NCBI GenBank assembly: GCA_021201335.1
Contig: JAJQFD010000061.1
Span: 16,881 to 80,880, forward strand
Reading direction: 5' to 3'
DNA from: Bacteroides sp.
GTDB lineage: Bacteria; Bacteroidota; Bacteroidia; Bacteroidales; Bacteroidaceae
Length of the DNA: 64,000 nt
The notes under the pieces are model-generated. The model made no database searches, was not told the origin of the DNA, and saw only the letters and a list, made by a program, of their open reading frames with translations. Within the stretch, counting starts at the first letter, position 1, and each line of letters begins with the position of its first letter. Below are positions 16,019-24,795 of the stretch, one piece after another. The position numbers were made by a program, and so were the translations under genes.

Positions 16019-17296
16019 TTATGCCTCCTTTACTATTCTTTTGTGATTCAAATAATCGATTTTATATTTATCAGGGAAGGTCAGGATTTCATTCTTTTGT
16101 AAGGCTTCATCACCCCATAACGCCAGGACACTGGCATAATAACATTCTTCAGCGATATTCTCGGGTTGTTTTTTAGTGATTACGGATTCTATAAAAGCAT
16201 TTACGATCAGGTCGGAGCCGTCGCCGCTAGGTTGCTTACCAAGAATGAACTCACCTTTTTGTTCCTTTCCGGTTTCCGGTGCCCAGCTTGTGCCTGCCAT
16301 GGGTAGTGAATCGAATATATTGCTCTCAATTTCATTGATCATTTGAATGAAAGCCGGAGAAGGGGCAACGTTTTCCCAGTAGAACGTTCCTTTTTCCGGG
16401 GTAACTGTGCCTAGGTGCCCGAGTATTTGCTCTTCCAGGCCATTCATTTTGTTGGAGATAACAGATTCGAATGTCATCTTGACTCCATTCTCAAAAACAT
16501 AGATACAATTGATATTATCATATACTCCCCGACCGTCTTTCCAACAGGTAATAGCTCCGTGACCCGTTACTTTTTCGGGTAGGGTACGTAGTGCCCAGCT
16601 TCCAATTTGCAACTGATGACATGCCAATTCTGTCATAAGCCCTTTGGAAGATTCCCTGTATAATCTCCAATTGATCAGGCGTTCCAATTCCGGAGACGAA
16701 ACCTCCCGGCGCCAATCTCCATTTCTGAACCAATAAGTACGAATGGCTTCAATATCACCAAACATACCTGAATGGATCATTTCCATAGCCTTGATATAGC
16801 GGGGGTCGAAAAGGCGCTGCTGTCCTCCAAAGAAAATCAATCCGCTTTCTATATGTTTATCGTACATTCTGAGGCATTCTTCGATCGAATAACCTGTGGA
16901 TTTCTCACAATAGACGTGTTTCCCAGCGTCATAAGCGTCCATTGTCATTTGGTAGTGCAGGTTAAGTGGAGTGGCTATAAACACTGCATCCACTTCTTTA
17001 TCTTCAAGTAATTTTCGATAGTCTGAATAAACTTTTGCTTTAGGGACGAGTTTCAATGCTTCATCAATAGAGGGTTGATAGATATCGCAGATAGCGACAA
17101 TTTCAGCCTTTTTGTTTTTGCAAAGGAAGTCCATCAAGAGCCTTCCCCTGGAGCCTGGGCCGATAATACCTATTCGTGCTTTTTCTCCAACAGTGTCATT
17201 TCTTTCGGCAAATGCAGATAACCATGGAGTAGAGGCCAAAAGTGCTCCAGCCCCTGCCATCCCTATGTTTTTCAGAAAGTCTCTTCTTGTAATCAT
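16019..17296 (-). CDS. Tat-exported Gfo/Idh/MocA-family oxidoreductase (second copy)
   Basis: 425 aa, first gene of the operon. Tat signal TRRDFLKNIGMAGAGALLAS. Rossmann glycine motif IGIIGPGSRGRLLMDF. The family EKP motif reads EKS here (HVYCEKSTGYSIEEC), with Lys kept. The C-terminal domain has LMTELACHQLQIGSWAL, with the usual His. It differs clearly from the copy at 13.5-15.0 kb, so the two probably do different steps, such as oxidation of a glycoside and reduction of the keto product. Promoter box at 17366-17373. Confidence 0.88.
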   Translation of the reverse strand: MITRRDFLKNIGMAGAGALLASTPWLSAFAERNDTVGEKARIGIIGPGSRGRLLMDFLCKNKKAEIVAICDIYQPSIDEALKLVPKAKVYSDYRKLLEDKEVDAVFIATPLNLHYQMTMDAYDAGKHVYCEKSTGYSIEECLRMYDKHIESGLIFFGGQQRLFDPRYIKAMEMIHSGMFGDIEAIRTYWFRNGDWRREVSSPELERLINWRLYRESSKGLMTELACHQLQIGSWALRTLPEKVTGHGAITCWKDGRGVYDNINCIYVFENGVKMTFESVISNKMNGLEEQILGHLGTVTPEKGTFYWENVAPSPAFIQMINEIESNIFDSLPMAGTSWAPETGKEQKGEFILGKQPSGDGSDLIVNAFIESVITKKQPENIAEECYYASVLALWGDEALQKNEILTFPDKYKIDYLNHKRIVKEA

Positions 17297-17365
17297 AGCC
17301 TTTTCCTAATGATATTATTCGCAGCAACGCGCCGCAGCAAACATATTCTCTTTTAATACTTTTAG

Positions 17366-17373
17366 CAAATATA
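17366..17373 (-). promoter_or_regulatory. -7 box of the keto-sugar operon
   Basis: TATATTTG on the minus strand, 70 nt before the first ATG. A TTG (17391-17389) lies only 15 bp upstream, shorter than usual. Confidence 0.45.
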
Positions 17374-17593
17374 AGTCTAGATTATTACCAACTCGATTAA
17401 TATTTCTATTAATTGTAAGGGAAAACAGAAAATTAATTAAAAACAGTTTGGGAATGAGGTGTAGGATAACTGGATTTTGCTTAAAGGGAAAAGCATTTAT
17501 ACATTACAAAAAAATTAATTCTTTCGTATTATAGCCTGAACCATTTATGAGGGAGTGGGTAAAATAGCAAATACCTTGAAGCTGAAACTTTGC

Positions 17594-17648
17594 AGTTGAC
17601 TAGTCTAGTCCTAAATAAGCGCTACAGTTTTTATAGTACTAGTCAACT
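17594..17648. repeat. Perfect 11-bp inverted repeat
   Basis: AGTTGACTAGT (17594-17604) and ACTAGTCAACT (17638-17648) are perfect inverted copies with 33 bp between them. They lie between the zinc-protease gene end and the keto-sugar operon promoter. There is no T tract, so an operator-like site is as likely as a terminator. Confidence 0.6.
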
Positions 17649-17669
17649 AAATTATTTTTTATGAATAGG

Positions 17670-18779
17670 CTAATCTATTAAATATTCGCCTTCTTGTTTT
17701 TTAAGGTATTTCATAAACTCGCTACCGAATGCATCCTCCGGAGCAATAGACTTATTATACAGTTCTACAAACTTAACGGGCGAGGTAAACGTTCCTATCA
17801 TTTCTTTTTCATAGCCGGCGTTCTTTATCACGGTAGACATATAGTAAGCATTTGGATGTCCGCCGAAGTAAATGAAGCCGTCCAAACTCGAATTGTACTT
17901 TTTCTCGTCTATATCCCCATGCAGGAAAGATAAAGTCAATTTTTCTAACTCCCGCAGAGTCTGTGGAGTTTTATCGTAAATTTCATTATATTCATCAACG
18001 TAGCTATCGGGAAGTCCCAACCTCTTGAATTGGGACGAGAGATCGGAGAGCGATTTTTTGTCTATCTGGTCGGCGATTCCTTCGTTTTGCCAAAGATGGA
18101 GTAATTGTATAAGTCCTTTTGCCTTGCTCTTGTCTGTGAAGTATCTGCGATATGCATGGAACATCTCATGAGCAAGAGTATTGACTTTGTCCTCCTCACT
18201 TTGTTTGCGGAAAAGGTTGGCATCCCAGACTATTCTGCCTGGATAGCTCAAAGCGTCAGGTTCCATGCAAATGATGTCTATGGGAATAGGGGCTATCAGC
18301 GAATCGACCGGATTTACGAGAAAGTTTTTCAATCTCTTCTCCGCATCAGCCATCAGCTTTGCGCCGTTTATAGTGTACAGTTGCTTCTTTACAGCCGTTT
18401 GATTTTCTTTGGTGTCTATGAAGTTGTTGAGCATTACGTGTAGTAACAACGCTCCCCAGTCCGATACTATTTCTTCCACAGAAATACTCGTGAGACTGTC
18501 TCTTTCAGCCGCTCTTGACGGATTATATGCCAAGTCCATTGCCTTGCGGACAAACTCGCCCTTTTCGTCGAAACTCTCCTCTATATTTTTGCGATAGCCC
18601 TGAGTTTTGAACAGTTCATTCCACTCGTTTTCAGTTATCTCGAATCCTGCCGTTATCTTGTCGGCAATGCGAAAGAAACTTTCGGCAGAAGTAATGTCGA
18701 CGTACATTTCAGACTTGTTACTGGTAGAGTTACAAGAGAACATAAGTCCCGCCACCATGATTATAAAGAGTTTGTTCAT
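17670..18779 (-). CDS. Putative zinc-metalloprotease lipoprotein (DUF5700-like)
   Basis: 369 aa from the ATG at 18779 (an upstream ATG at 18809 would add ten residues before the signal peptide). Lipobox AGLMFSC. The HExxH zinc motif LAHEMFHAYRRYF is followed about 25 residues later by a Glu in LWQNEGIADQID, the expected third ligand, so it looks like an active gluzincin. The pattern resembles DUF5700 putative zinc proteases. Acidic export signal absent (CNSTSNKSE), so the cell side is uncertain. Single gene. Confidence 0.75.
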   Translation of the reverse strand: MNKLFIIMVAGLMFSCNSTSNKSEMYVDITSAESFFRIADKITAGFEITENEWNELFKTQGYRKNIEESFDEKGEFVRKAMDLAYNPSRAAERDSLTSISVEEIVSDWGALLLHVMLNNFIDTKENQTAVKKQLYTINGAKLMADAEKRLKNFLVNPVDSLIAPIPIDIICMEPDALSYPGRIVWDANLFRKQSEEDKVNTLAHEMFHAYRRYFTDKSKAKGLIQLLHLWQNEGIADQIDKKSLSDLSSQFKRLGLPDSYVDEYNEIYDKTPQTLRELEKLTLSFLHGDIDEKKYNSSLDGFIYFGGHPNAYYMSTVIKNAGYEKEMIGTFTSPVKFVELYNKSIAPEDAFGSEFMKYLKKQEGEYLID

Positions 18780-18809
18780 ATAAATAAAGGAAGGTTTTCT
18801 TATTTTCAT

Positions 18810-19132
18810 AGTACATTACTTCTTAATGGATATACAATATATAACAATATGTAAATTTAGCAAATATCTATAACCCACCCAATATTAACTTTAAAACTTT
18901 TTCACTAACTTAATATGCGGTCTTACTGATTGTCTCGGCTCCTTATACTTCTGTTTGAACCAAAATTATTTATCATTGAATTATTGGGGGGTATGCAAAT
19001 TTACGCAAGGTGCTGAATAAGAAATGTATAACAAAGTTCAGAATTTTTTGTTCCAGTAACCAGATGGCAACGGAAATCCTACTGTGTTTTGCTGAAAATA
19101 CCGTTTTTAGCCCATTACAATACAAAGCAAAA
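18810..19132. other. Intergenic region upstream of the zinc-protease gene
   Basis: Mostly AT-rich, with no coding ORF or repeat family recognised. It must contain the promoter of the gene that starts at 18779, but no perfect TAnnTTTG box was found. Confidence 0.3.
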
Positions 19133-19175
19133 CAGAGCGTAACGAACGTTGCTTCAGCTAATTCGCTACACTCTG
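19133..19175 (-). terminator. Terminator of the C1-family peptidase gene
   Basis: On the minus strand CAGAGTGTAGCGAA pairs with TTCGTTACGCTCTG (two mismatches), followed by TTTTGCTTTG. It lies 27 nt after the stop, inside the 18.8-19.2 kb gap, where I see nothing else that is coding. Outer AAGCAAAA/TTTTGCTT arms extend the fold. Confidence 0.6.
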
Positions 19176-19201
19176 CTCAATCCTATTTTTTGCTTAAAAA
19201 T

Positions 19202-20383
19202 TTATTTTAGATTTATTTTCTTTGCTACATCCCGTGGAACAGCATCTTTATGTATTACAATATTCATGGTTTTATATTTGGTAAATGCTTTTGAAGCATA
19301 CCATGTGCCATCATATATATTGTTAGTCCCCCAGGAATTTTTTACCTTATAATATTCTTTTCCGGTTTGGTCTTTAGCGATACCATAGATCAACATACCA
19401 TGATCGTCAGTGGTTTCCCAATTATCGTAAGCGGTCTGGCGCATTTCCTGTGTTACTTCCTTTTCAGGACCGGGCTTAGAGGTAGCTTCCTTTTGCTTAT
19501 CGGCAGGAGTCATTCCTGTCCAACGGGCCATATCAGATCCTGTCAGGTCGGTGCGTTCCATGTCGGGCAGTACGGCGATACCATTGCGGCTAAAACCCAC
19601 TTCACTCACATCACTAGCCCAAGTTACAGTAAAACCTTTATTTACAGCATTATCAATTACGCTCATAAATTCGTCGATGGGCAAATTCCATGATGGGGCA
19701 TTGCGCCAATTATCCGGAATTTCGAGAGCAAATTCTGTATAAAAGGGATGATGAGTGTAAGAAGTGAATGAAATGTAATCATCTGGGTTAATGCCTAATG
19801 ATTGGGCAAAAGTTAGCGGCGTATAGTCTTTACCATTGTAAGTAAACACTTCAGGGCAGGCTCCCAGGTAATTGTCGTAAATAGCAATTAATCCTTCTTT
19901 CCACACCGGAGTCAGTTTTTTTAACTTACTTTGGGCGATGGCATTTACATAGCCTTCTGCTACTGCATCCAATTCAGAGTGTATCGGGAGTGCTTCACCG
20001 TATCTGATACCTGGCATAGCTTCCTGAGGTACTAATCCATAGTTTTTCAGGCAGTAAAGAACATCGTAAAAACTTCCTCCCGGAGAGAATGAACCTTCAC
20101 CATGCAGACGAACATATCTTTCGCCCCGATCAATCATGGTATGATGTACCACAAACATTTCCGACAGGTCGTATTCACCTTTTCCCATACGGAGTAATTC
20201 TGATTCGATAAGACCAATTCCGGAGAAACTCCAACAAGTGCTGGAACGGTTTTGGTTTTTAACGGAGGTAACAGGGTTTTCTTTGATGGTTGTAAACACA
20301 AATCCTTCTTGCTGATTTTCTTGTGCCATGCCGTTAAGTGTGAAAGCAATCAGCATGGCAACCAATGTAAATTTCTTTATCAT
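19202..20383 (-). CDS. pepC: Secreted C1-family peptidase (aminopeptidase C / bleomycin hydrolase type)
   Basis: 393 aa with a Sec signal peptide (MIKKFTLVAMLIAFTLNGMAQ). Catalytic residues of the papain-like C1B family are all present: Cys50 in NRSSTCWSFSG, His in TTDDHGMLIYG, Asn in KVKNSWGTNN. Members trim peptides from the N-terminus. The signal peptide, absent from cytosolic PepC of Firmicutes, is common in Bacteroidota copies and implies periplasmic or extracellular work on dietary or host peptides. Own promoter. Confidence 0.88.
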   Translation of the reverse strand: MIKKFTLVAMLIAFTLNGMAQENQQEGFVFTTIKENPVTSVKNQNRSSTCWSFSGIGLIESELLRMGKGEYDLSEMFVVHHTMIDRGERYVRLHGEGSFSPGGSFYDVLYCLKNYGLVPQEAMPGIRYGEALPIHSELDAVAEGYVNAIAQSKLKKLTPVWKEGLIAIYDNYLGACPEVFTYNGKDYTPLTFAQSLGINPDDYISFTSYTHHPFYTEFALEIPDNWRNAPSWNLPIDEFMSVIDNAVNKGFTVTWASDVSEVGFSRNGIAVLPDMERTDLTGSDMARWTGMTPADKQKEATSKPGPEKEVTQEMRQTAYDNWETTDDHGMLIYGIAKDQTGKEYYKVKNSWGTNNIYDGTWYASKAFTKYKTMNIVIHKDAVPRDVAKKINLK

Positions 20384-20411
20384 AAGATTGAATATCTAGG
20401 TTATATATATG

Positions 20412-20419
20412 CAAAGTTA
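20412..20419 (-). promoter_or_regulatory. -7 box of the C1 peptidase gene
   Basis: TAACTTTG on the minus strand, 29 nt before the ATG. Confidence 0.5.
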
Positions 20420-20545
20420 CATTTATATTTGGAAAGAAAGAGGGAAGAAGGGAACAATTATAAGATAAACCGTAAATGTAATAGATTGTTTTATAGTGAC
20501 AAGTGTAGTAAAAGAAAAATATTTTTCAAACTCGCTGAGAAAAGC

Positions 20546-20553
20546 TATCTTTG
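20546..20553 (+). promoter_or_regulatory. -7 box of the patatin gene
   Basis: TATCTTTG, about 56 nt before the chosen ATG at 20609. Confidence 0.5.
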
Positions 20554-20608
20554 AAATGGAAAAAGCAGGGATGAATTCTCTTCCCTATTGATTATCAAGA
20601 AAAACAAA

Positions 20609-21457
20609 ATGAAAGGAATAATAATAAATGAAAGAACCGGATTAATACTGGAAGGTGGGGGTATGCGGGGAGTATTTACCTGTGGAGTACTTGATTTCTT
20701 CATGGATAATGATATACGTTTCCCCTATACTATTGGTGTTTCAGCAGGTGCCTGCAACGGACTTTCTTACATGTCAGGGCAGCGCGGCAGAGCAAGGTAC
20801 AGCAATATAGAGCTGCTTGAAAAATACGATTATATTGGTTTGAAACATTTGTTCAGGAAGCGGAATATCATGGATTTTGATTTGCTTTTCCACGATTTCC
20901 CCGAACATATCCTTCCTTATGATTATGAGGCTTACTTCAATTGTCTCGAACGGTATGAAATGGTTACAACTAATTGTATTACTGGTGAAGCCTGTTATTT
21001 TGAAGAGAAAAAAGATAAGAAACGGGTGATTGATATTGTACGGGCCTCCAGTAGTCTGCCTTTCGTCTGTCCGATAGCGTATGTAGATGGCATTCCGATG
21101 CTGGATGGAGGATTGGTGGATTCAATACCGTTACAACGGGCTATTGATTTAGGATATACTCAAAATAATGTGGTTGTTCTTACTCGCAACCGCGGTTACA
21201 GAAAAGAAAGCAAAGACAGGAAGGTACCTTCTTTTTTATACCGTAGATACCCGAAAGTACGAGAAGTTTTTGGTCGGCGTGGAGAAATCTACAATGCTCA
21301 ACTCGAAATGGTTGAGCAAATGGAGGACGAGGGATCTATCCAAGTGATCCGCCCCATAAAACCGGTTCAGGTGGATCGAATAGAACGCGATGTCAATAAA
21401 CTTATTGATCTTTACCAGGAAGGGTATGAATGTGCGGAGAAGTCATTTCTTTCTTAG
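20609..21457 (+). CDS. Patatin-like phospholipase / lipid acyl hydrolase
   Basis: 282 aa from ATG 20609; an in-frame TTG at 20588 gives seven more residues but is a weaker start. Oxyanion loop EGGGMRG (16-22), nucleophile elbow GVSAGA with Ser45, and catalytic Asp in LDGGLVDS. These give the Ser-Asp dyad of bacterial patatins of the YjjU/RssA type. No signal peptide, so it acts on the cytosolic side, probably on lysophospholipids or acylglycerols. The Cys-rich N-terminal part and absence of partners give no more detail. Confidence 0.88.
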   Translation: MKGIIINERTGLILEGGGMRGVFTCGVLDFFMDNDIRFPYTIGVSAGACNGLSYMSGQRGRARYSNIELLEKYDYIGLKHLFRKRNIMDFDLLFHDFPEHILPYDYEAYFNCLERYEMVTTNCITGEACYFEEKKDKKRVIDIVRASSSLPFVCPIAYVDGIPMLDGGLVDSIPLQRAIDLGYTQNNVVVLTRNRGYRKESKDRKVPSFLYRRYPKVREVFGRRGEIYNAQLEMVEQMEDEGSIQVIRPIKPVQVDRIERDVNKLIDLYQEGYECAEKSFLS

Positions 21458-21716
21458 TGCTGAATTAGGTATTAAATCTTTCTTTAACTTTATTTATTAA
21501 CTTTTTTTCACTGCTACAATTCTTCCTTTAAATTATTAATTAACAGCTAATTATAAATCATTCTTCCTTTCTTAAATCTTAAAAATAGTCTAATTCATAT
21601 TTTTCTGAAACAAAATCTCTTTAAAATGGTTATTAAAAAGAGAAGATATATAAAGTCCGATTGATCGTTTCCGGTTGAAACGAAGTTTAAGTGAAAAACG
21701 GTTGTTTCTTAATAAT

Positions 21717-24004
21717 ATGAATGTAAATAGTACAAAAATATTGTACGTTTTATGGGGCTGTCCTAATAAAACGTTTCTTTTCTGCATTCTATTCTTTTTC
21801 AGTATTTCTATAAAGGCTAATGGTAATGATATAAATAATTACCTGCAAAAAATTAATAGTTATACGAGGTTTGTAGCTCCAAACGCTTCAACAGAGAAAA
21901 TGTCAAGCATGCATGCTCTTGCTATGCCTTCAACCAAAGTTTTTGGGATGGAATCTCTTTCTTTTTGGGAAAAAAATAAAATGTCTATAGCCATTTCCGG
22001 CTTTATGGGTATTGTTCTCCTCATGTTTATTCGATTACTGATTGTGGATAAAATCCGCAAAGCACGAAAGTGCGAAAGGGAGTCAATCGAAAGCTATAAG
22101 AGTCTGATAAATAATATGCCCATTGTATATATCCGGTGCGAGGTTAAATTTGATGAAGATCATATTCCAGTTAAACTTTTGATACGAGATACAAATACAA
22201 TTTATAAAAAAATATTTTATCCTGAAGAGGAGGTCATTGGTAAAGATGGGGAGAGTATCAATCATGAACTGTCCTTTGAATTATTAAAATATATCCGTAT
22301 AGCATTGTCAGAAAGAAGATCGGTGACTTACCATTATTTCATGGAAAAGAAGGAAAAGTTTTTTGATATAGTGATTAGTTTATCCAATCAGCCGGGTATA
22401 GTTGATTTATTTTTTATCGAAAGTACGGAACTATATACCACTCAGGTGAAATTACAGACTGCTAATAATGAGCTTTCATTAGCATTACAGATTGCGGAGA
22501 TTATTCCTTGGAAGTGGGATTTGGTAAAAAAAACAATTGTCTGCGACAGTAATAAAGCTTTTTCTTTCAATAATTTAAATCTTGATACAGAAGATCCGAT
22601 AGAAATTCCGGATACTCATTATTTTGCAAAAGTATGCAAAGAGGATAGAGAAAGAGTCCAAAAGGCTTTTACTGCTTTGAAAAAAGGAAGAACAGATAAA
22701 GTGAAAGAAGAATACCGTGTATTGAATACGGATGGCAAACATTGGAAAATAGATTGGGTAGAAGTACATGCTGCTGTGGAAAGAAAAGACTCGGATGGTA
22801 AGCCCTTAACGTTGTTGGGCTCTTCCCTAGTTATTACCGAAAGGAAAAAAAGGAGCGAGAGTTAATCATTGCCAAGGAAAGTGCGGAAGAATCCAATCGG
22901 CTGAAATCTGCTTTTCTGGCAAATATGAGTCATGAAATACGAACTCCATTAAATGCCATCGTTGGTTTCTCTAGTATTCTGGAGGCTACTGATGATATAG
23001 AAGAAAAGAGAGAATATATAAGTCTCATTGAGACTAACAATGCATTATTATTACAATTAATCAGTGATATTCTTGATCTGTCAAAAATAGAAGCCGGGAC
23101 ATTGGAATTTATCTATAGGACGTTTGAGTTGAATGAATTGATGAGAAGCCAGGAAAGTATCATGCAGCTTAAATTGGTTAATGGAGGGGTAAAACTAAAA
23201 TTGGAATCTACTTTACCAGAATGTTGGATATGCTCAGACAAAAATAGACTTAGCCAGGTTCTTTCAAACTTATTGAATAATGCTATCAAATTTACCTGTA
23301 ATGGCGAGATTACTTTTGGTTATAAGTTGCAAGAACAGGAAAATACACTTTATTTTTACGTCAAGGATACGGGAAAAGGAATTCCTCCTGAAATGAAAAA
23401 CACCATTTTTGGCCGTTTTGTAAAACTTGATAGCTTTGTACAGGGAACTGGATTAGGTCTCTCTATTTGCCAGGTAATTGTTGAGCATTTGGGTGGTAAA
23501 ATTGGTGTGGATTCTGTTGAAGGAGAAGGATCAACTTTTTGGTTTACCATACCTTATAAAGCAGCTGAACGCCTCAATGATGAAACACGGGTATTAGATA
23601 ATTTTATGGAAGAAATAATAATACCTAAGGAGCAAATCAAAATATTAGTGGCAGAAGATAACCCAGGCAGTTATAAGTTAATTCGATCTATTCTTCAAAA
23701 TGAATATCAGATAATTCACGCGTATGATGGTAGAGAGGCTGTTGAACTTTTTAAAATACACACTCCCCATTTAGTGTTGATGGATATTGGTTTACCTGAA
23801 CTAAATGGGTGTGAAGCAACTAATGAAATACGCAAGATATCTCCCCATGTACCTATAGTTGCCGTAACGGCTTTTGCTTATACCACGGATGAACAATATG
23901 CCTTGGAAAATGGATTTGATAAATATATGGCAAAACCTATTAATGCGGAAAGGCTCAAACAAGAAGTATTAAATGCACTGAAGAAATATGTGATGTTAGT
24001 TTAA
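21717..24004 (+). pseudogene. Hybrid sensor histidine kinase, split by a one-base frameshift
   Basis: Two open frames join to one protein of about 760 aa: 21717-22865 and from about 22850 to 24004. The N-terminal part has two hydrophobic helices (about 10-30 and 90-115 of the first frame) enclosing a short periplasmic loop, then two PAS-like regions ending ITERKK. The second frame continues with the HisKA H-box (FLANMSHEIRTPLNAI), N-box NRLSQVLSNLLNNAIKFT, G1 DTGKGIP and G2 GTGLGLSI of the ATPase, and a receiver domain: acidic AEDN, phospho-Asp in VLMDIGLPE, Lys in MAKPI. The break is at the A7 run 22845-22851; an eighth A would restore ITERKKKERELIIAKESAEE. The ORF starts with an ATG at 21717, not the upstream TTG. 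No output regulator is adjacent. Confidence 0.85.
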
Positions 24005-24140
24005 AAATCAAAAAGTTACATCCTGGATCTTTGTGGAATACTTATAATTTCTGAATATAATAAAGTTCATTTTCACAAACATCCAGAATGCTCTCTTTTT
24101 TAAAAATGTCTTTTCGTTAATTGCCCCAGAGAAGTTTAAA

Positions 24141-24224
24141 TTATAAATTATACAATAGGACAAGGACAAATACTACTACATGAATGAGAATCAGAATTCC
24201 GTTGTTAATCATTTTTGTTTTCAT
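24141..24224 (-). CDS. 27-residue single-helix membrane peptide
   Basis: ATG at 24224, stop TAA at 24143-24141. The first six residues contain two Lys, followed by a hydrophobic stretch of about 17 residues rich in Ile, Leu and Val, and a short polar end. This is a typical small bacterial membrane protein, with the N-terminus facing the cytosol. A perfect minus-strand TACCTTTG box lies 54 nt upstream (24278-24285). Too short to prove by codon statistics alone. Role unknown; it lies between a kinase and a 95-aa membrane protein. Confidence 0.45.
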   Translation of the reverse strand: MKTKMINNGILILIHVVVFVLVLLYNL

Positions 24225-24277
24225 GATGTGGAGTGTTTTAGAATGAGCTTGTGTTAATTATTAGATTATTGTGGGGT

Positions 24278-24285
24278 CAAAGGTA
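24278..24285 (-). promoter_or_regulatory. -7 box upstream of the 27-codon ORF
   Basis: TACCTTTG on the minus strand with no other minus-strand gene within reach except the 27-codon ORF. No -33 TTG at normal distance. Confidence 0.45.
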
Positions 24286-24416
24286 GAAAAAAAGTTATAG
24301 ATCCTAGCGTTTTCTCTTTTATTTGTAATTTAAAGTACATAAAATGTAAAAAATGAAAATTTATTTAATAAATTAGGAGTAAATTGTTCATGTAGCTTTC
24401 AATTTGAATAAAAGAA

Positions 24417-24453
24417 TACGGCTTCTGGTAAAATATTTTCTACTTGAAGCCGC
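24417..24453 (-). terminator. Hairpin after the 95-aa membrane protein gene
   Basis: Minus strand GCGGCTTC and GAAGCCGT pair around about 20 nt, followed by TATTCTTTTATTC. It lies 25 nt after the stop. Confidence 0.5.
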
Positions 24454-24477
24454 ATTATGAATAAGGTTTTTATTTAT

Positions 24478-24765
24478 TTAAAAATAACCACTTCCCATGC
24501 CCGCAAATAGTAAGCTCGCAAAGAATCCCCAGAAAATAATCATTAAAATAATGCCTATCAGCATAAAGATGAGAGAAGCTTTTGCCCAGTTGGCTTTACT
24601 TACTGGAGTACCGCTACCAAAAGCCCATACAAATAGCATGATAATATTAACAAATGGGATTGCCATAAGAATCATAGTAATAATCCAGTCTCCTACTGTA
24701 ATCACAGATTGATTTCTTTTTGAGATTTGTTCTTGATTCGTAATAACTGTTTCTTGGTTTTCCAT
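24478..24765 (-). CDS. Small membrane protein, two helices (95 aa)
   Basis: A hydrophilic Gln-rich N-terminus (residues 1-23) precedes two hydrophobic segments: DWIITMILMAIPFVNIIMLFVWAF (about 26-49) and ASLIFMLIGIILMIIFWGFFASLLF (about 63-87), linked by GSGTPVSKANWAK. The layout resembles short integral membrane proteins of Bacteroidota without known function. It follows the M3 peptidase gene by 30 nt on the same strand, so they may be co-transcribed. Confidence 0.7.
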   Translation of the reverse strand: MENQETVITNQEQISKRNQSVITVGDWIITMILMAIPFVNIIMLFVWAFGSGTPVSKANWAKASLIFMLIGIILMIIFWGFFASLLFAGMGSGYF

Positions 24766-24795
24766 AACTCTGATTGTTTTAGTGTTAGCAAATAT

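Noticed and set aside
22840..22855. Programmed frameshift in the hybrid kinase
   Set aside because: The zero-frame codons AGG AAA AAA AGG do not form an A_AAA_AAG or A_AAA_AAA heptamer in phase, so a missing A is more likely.
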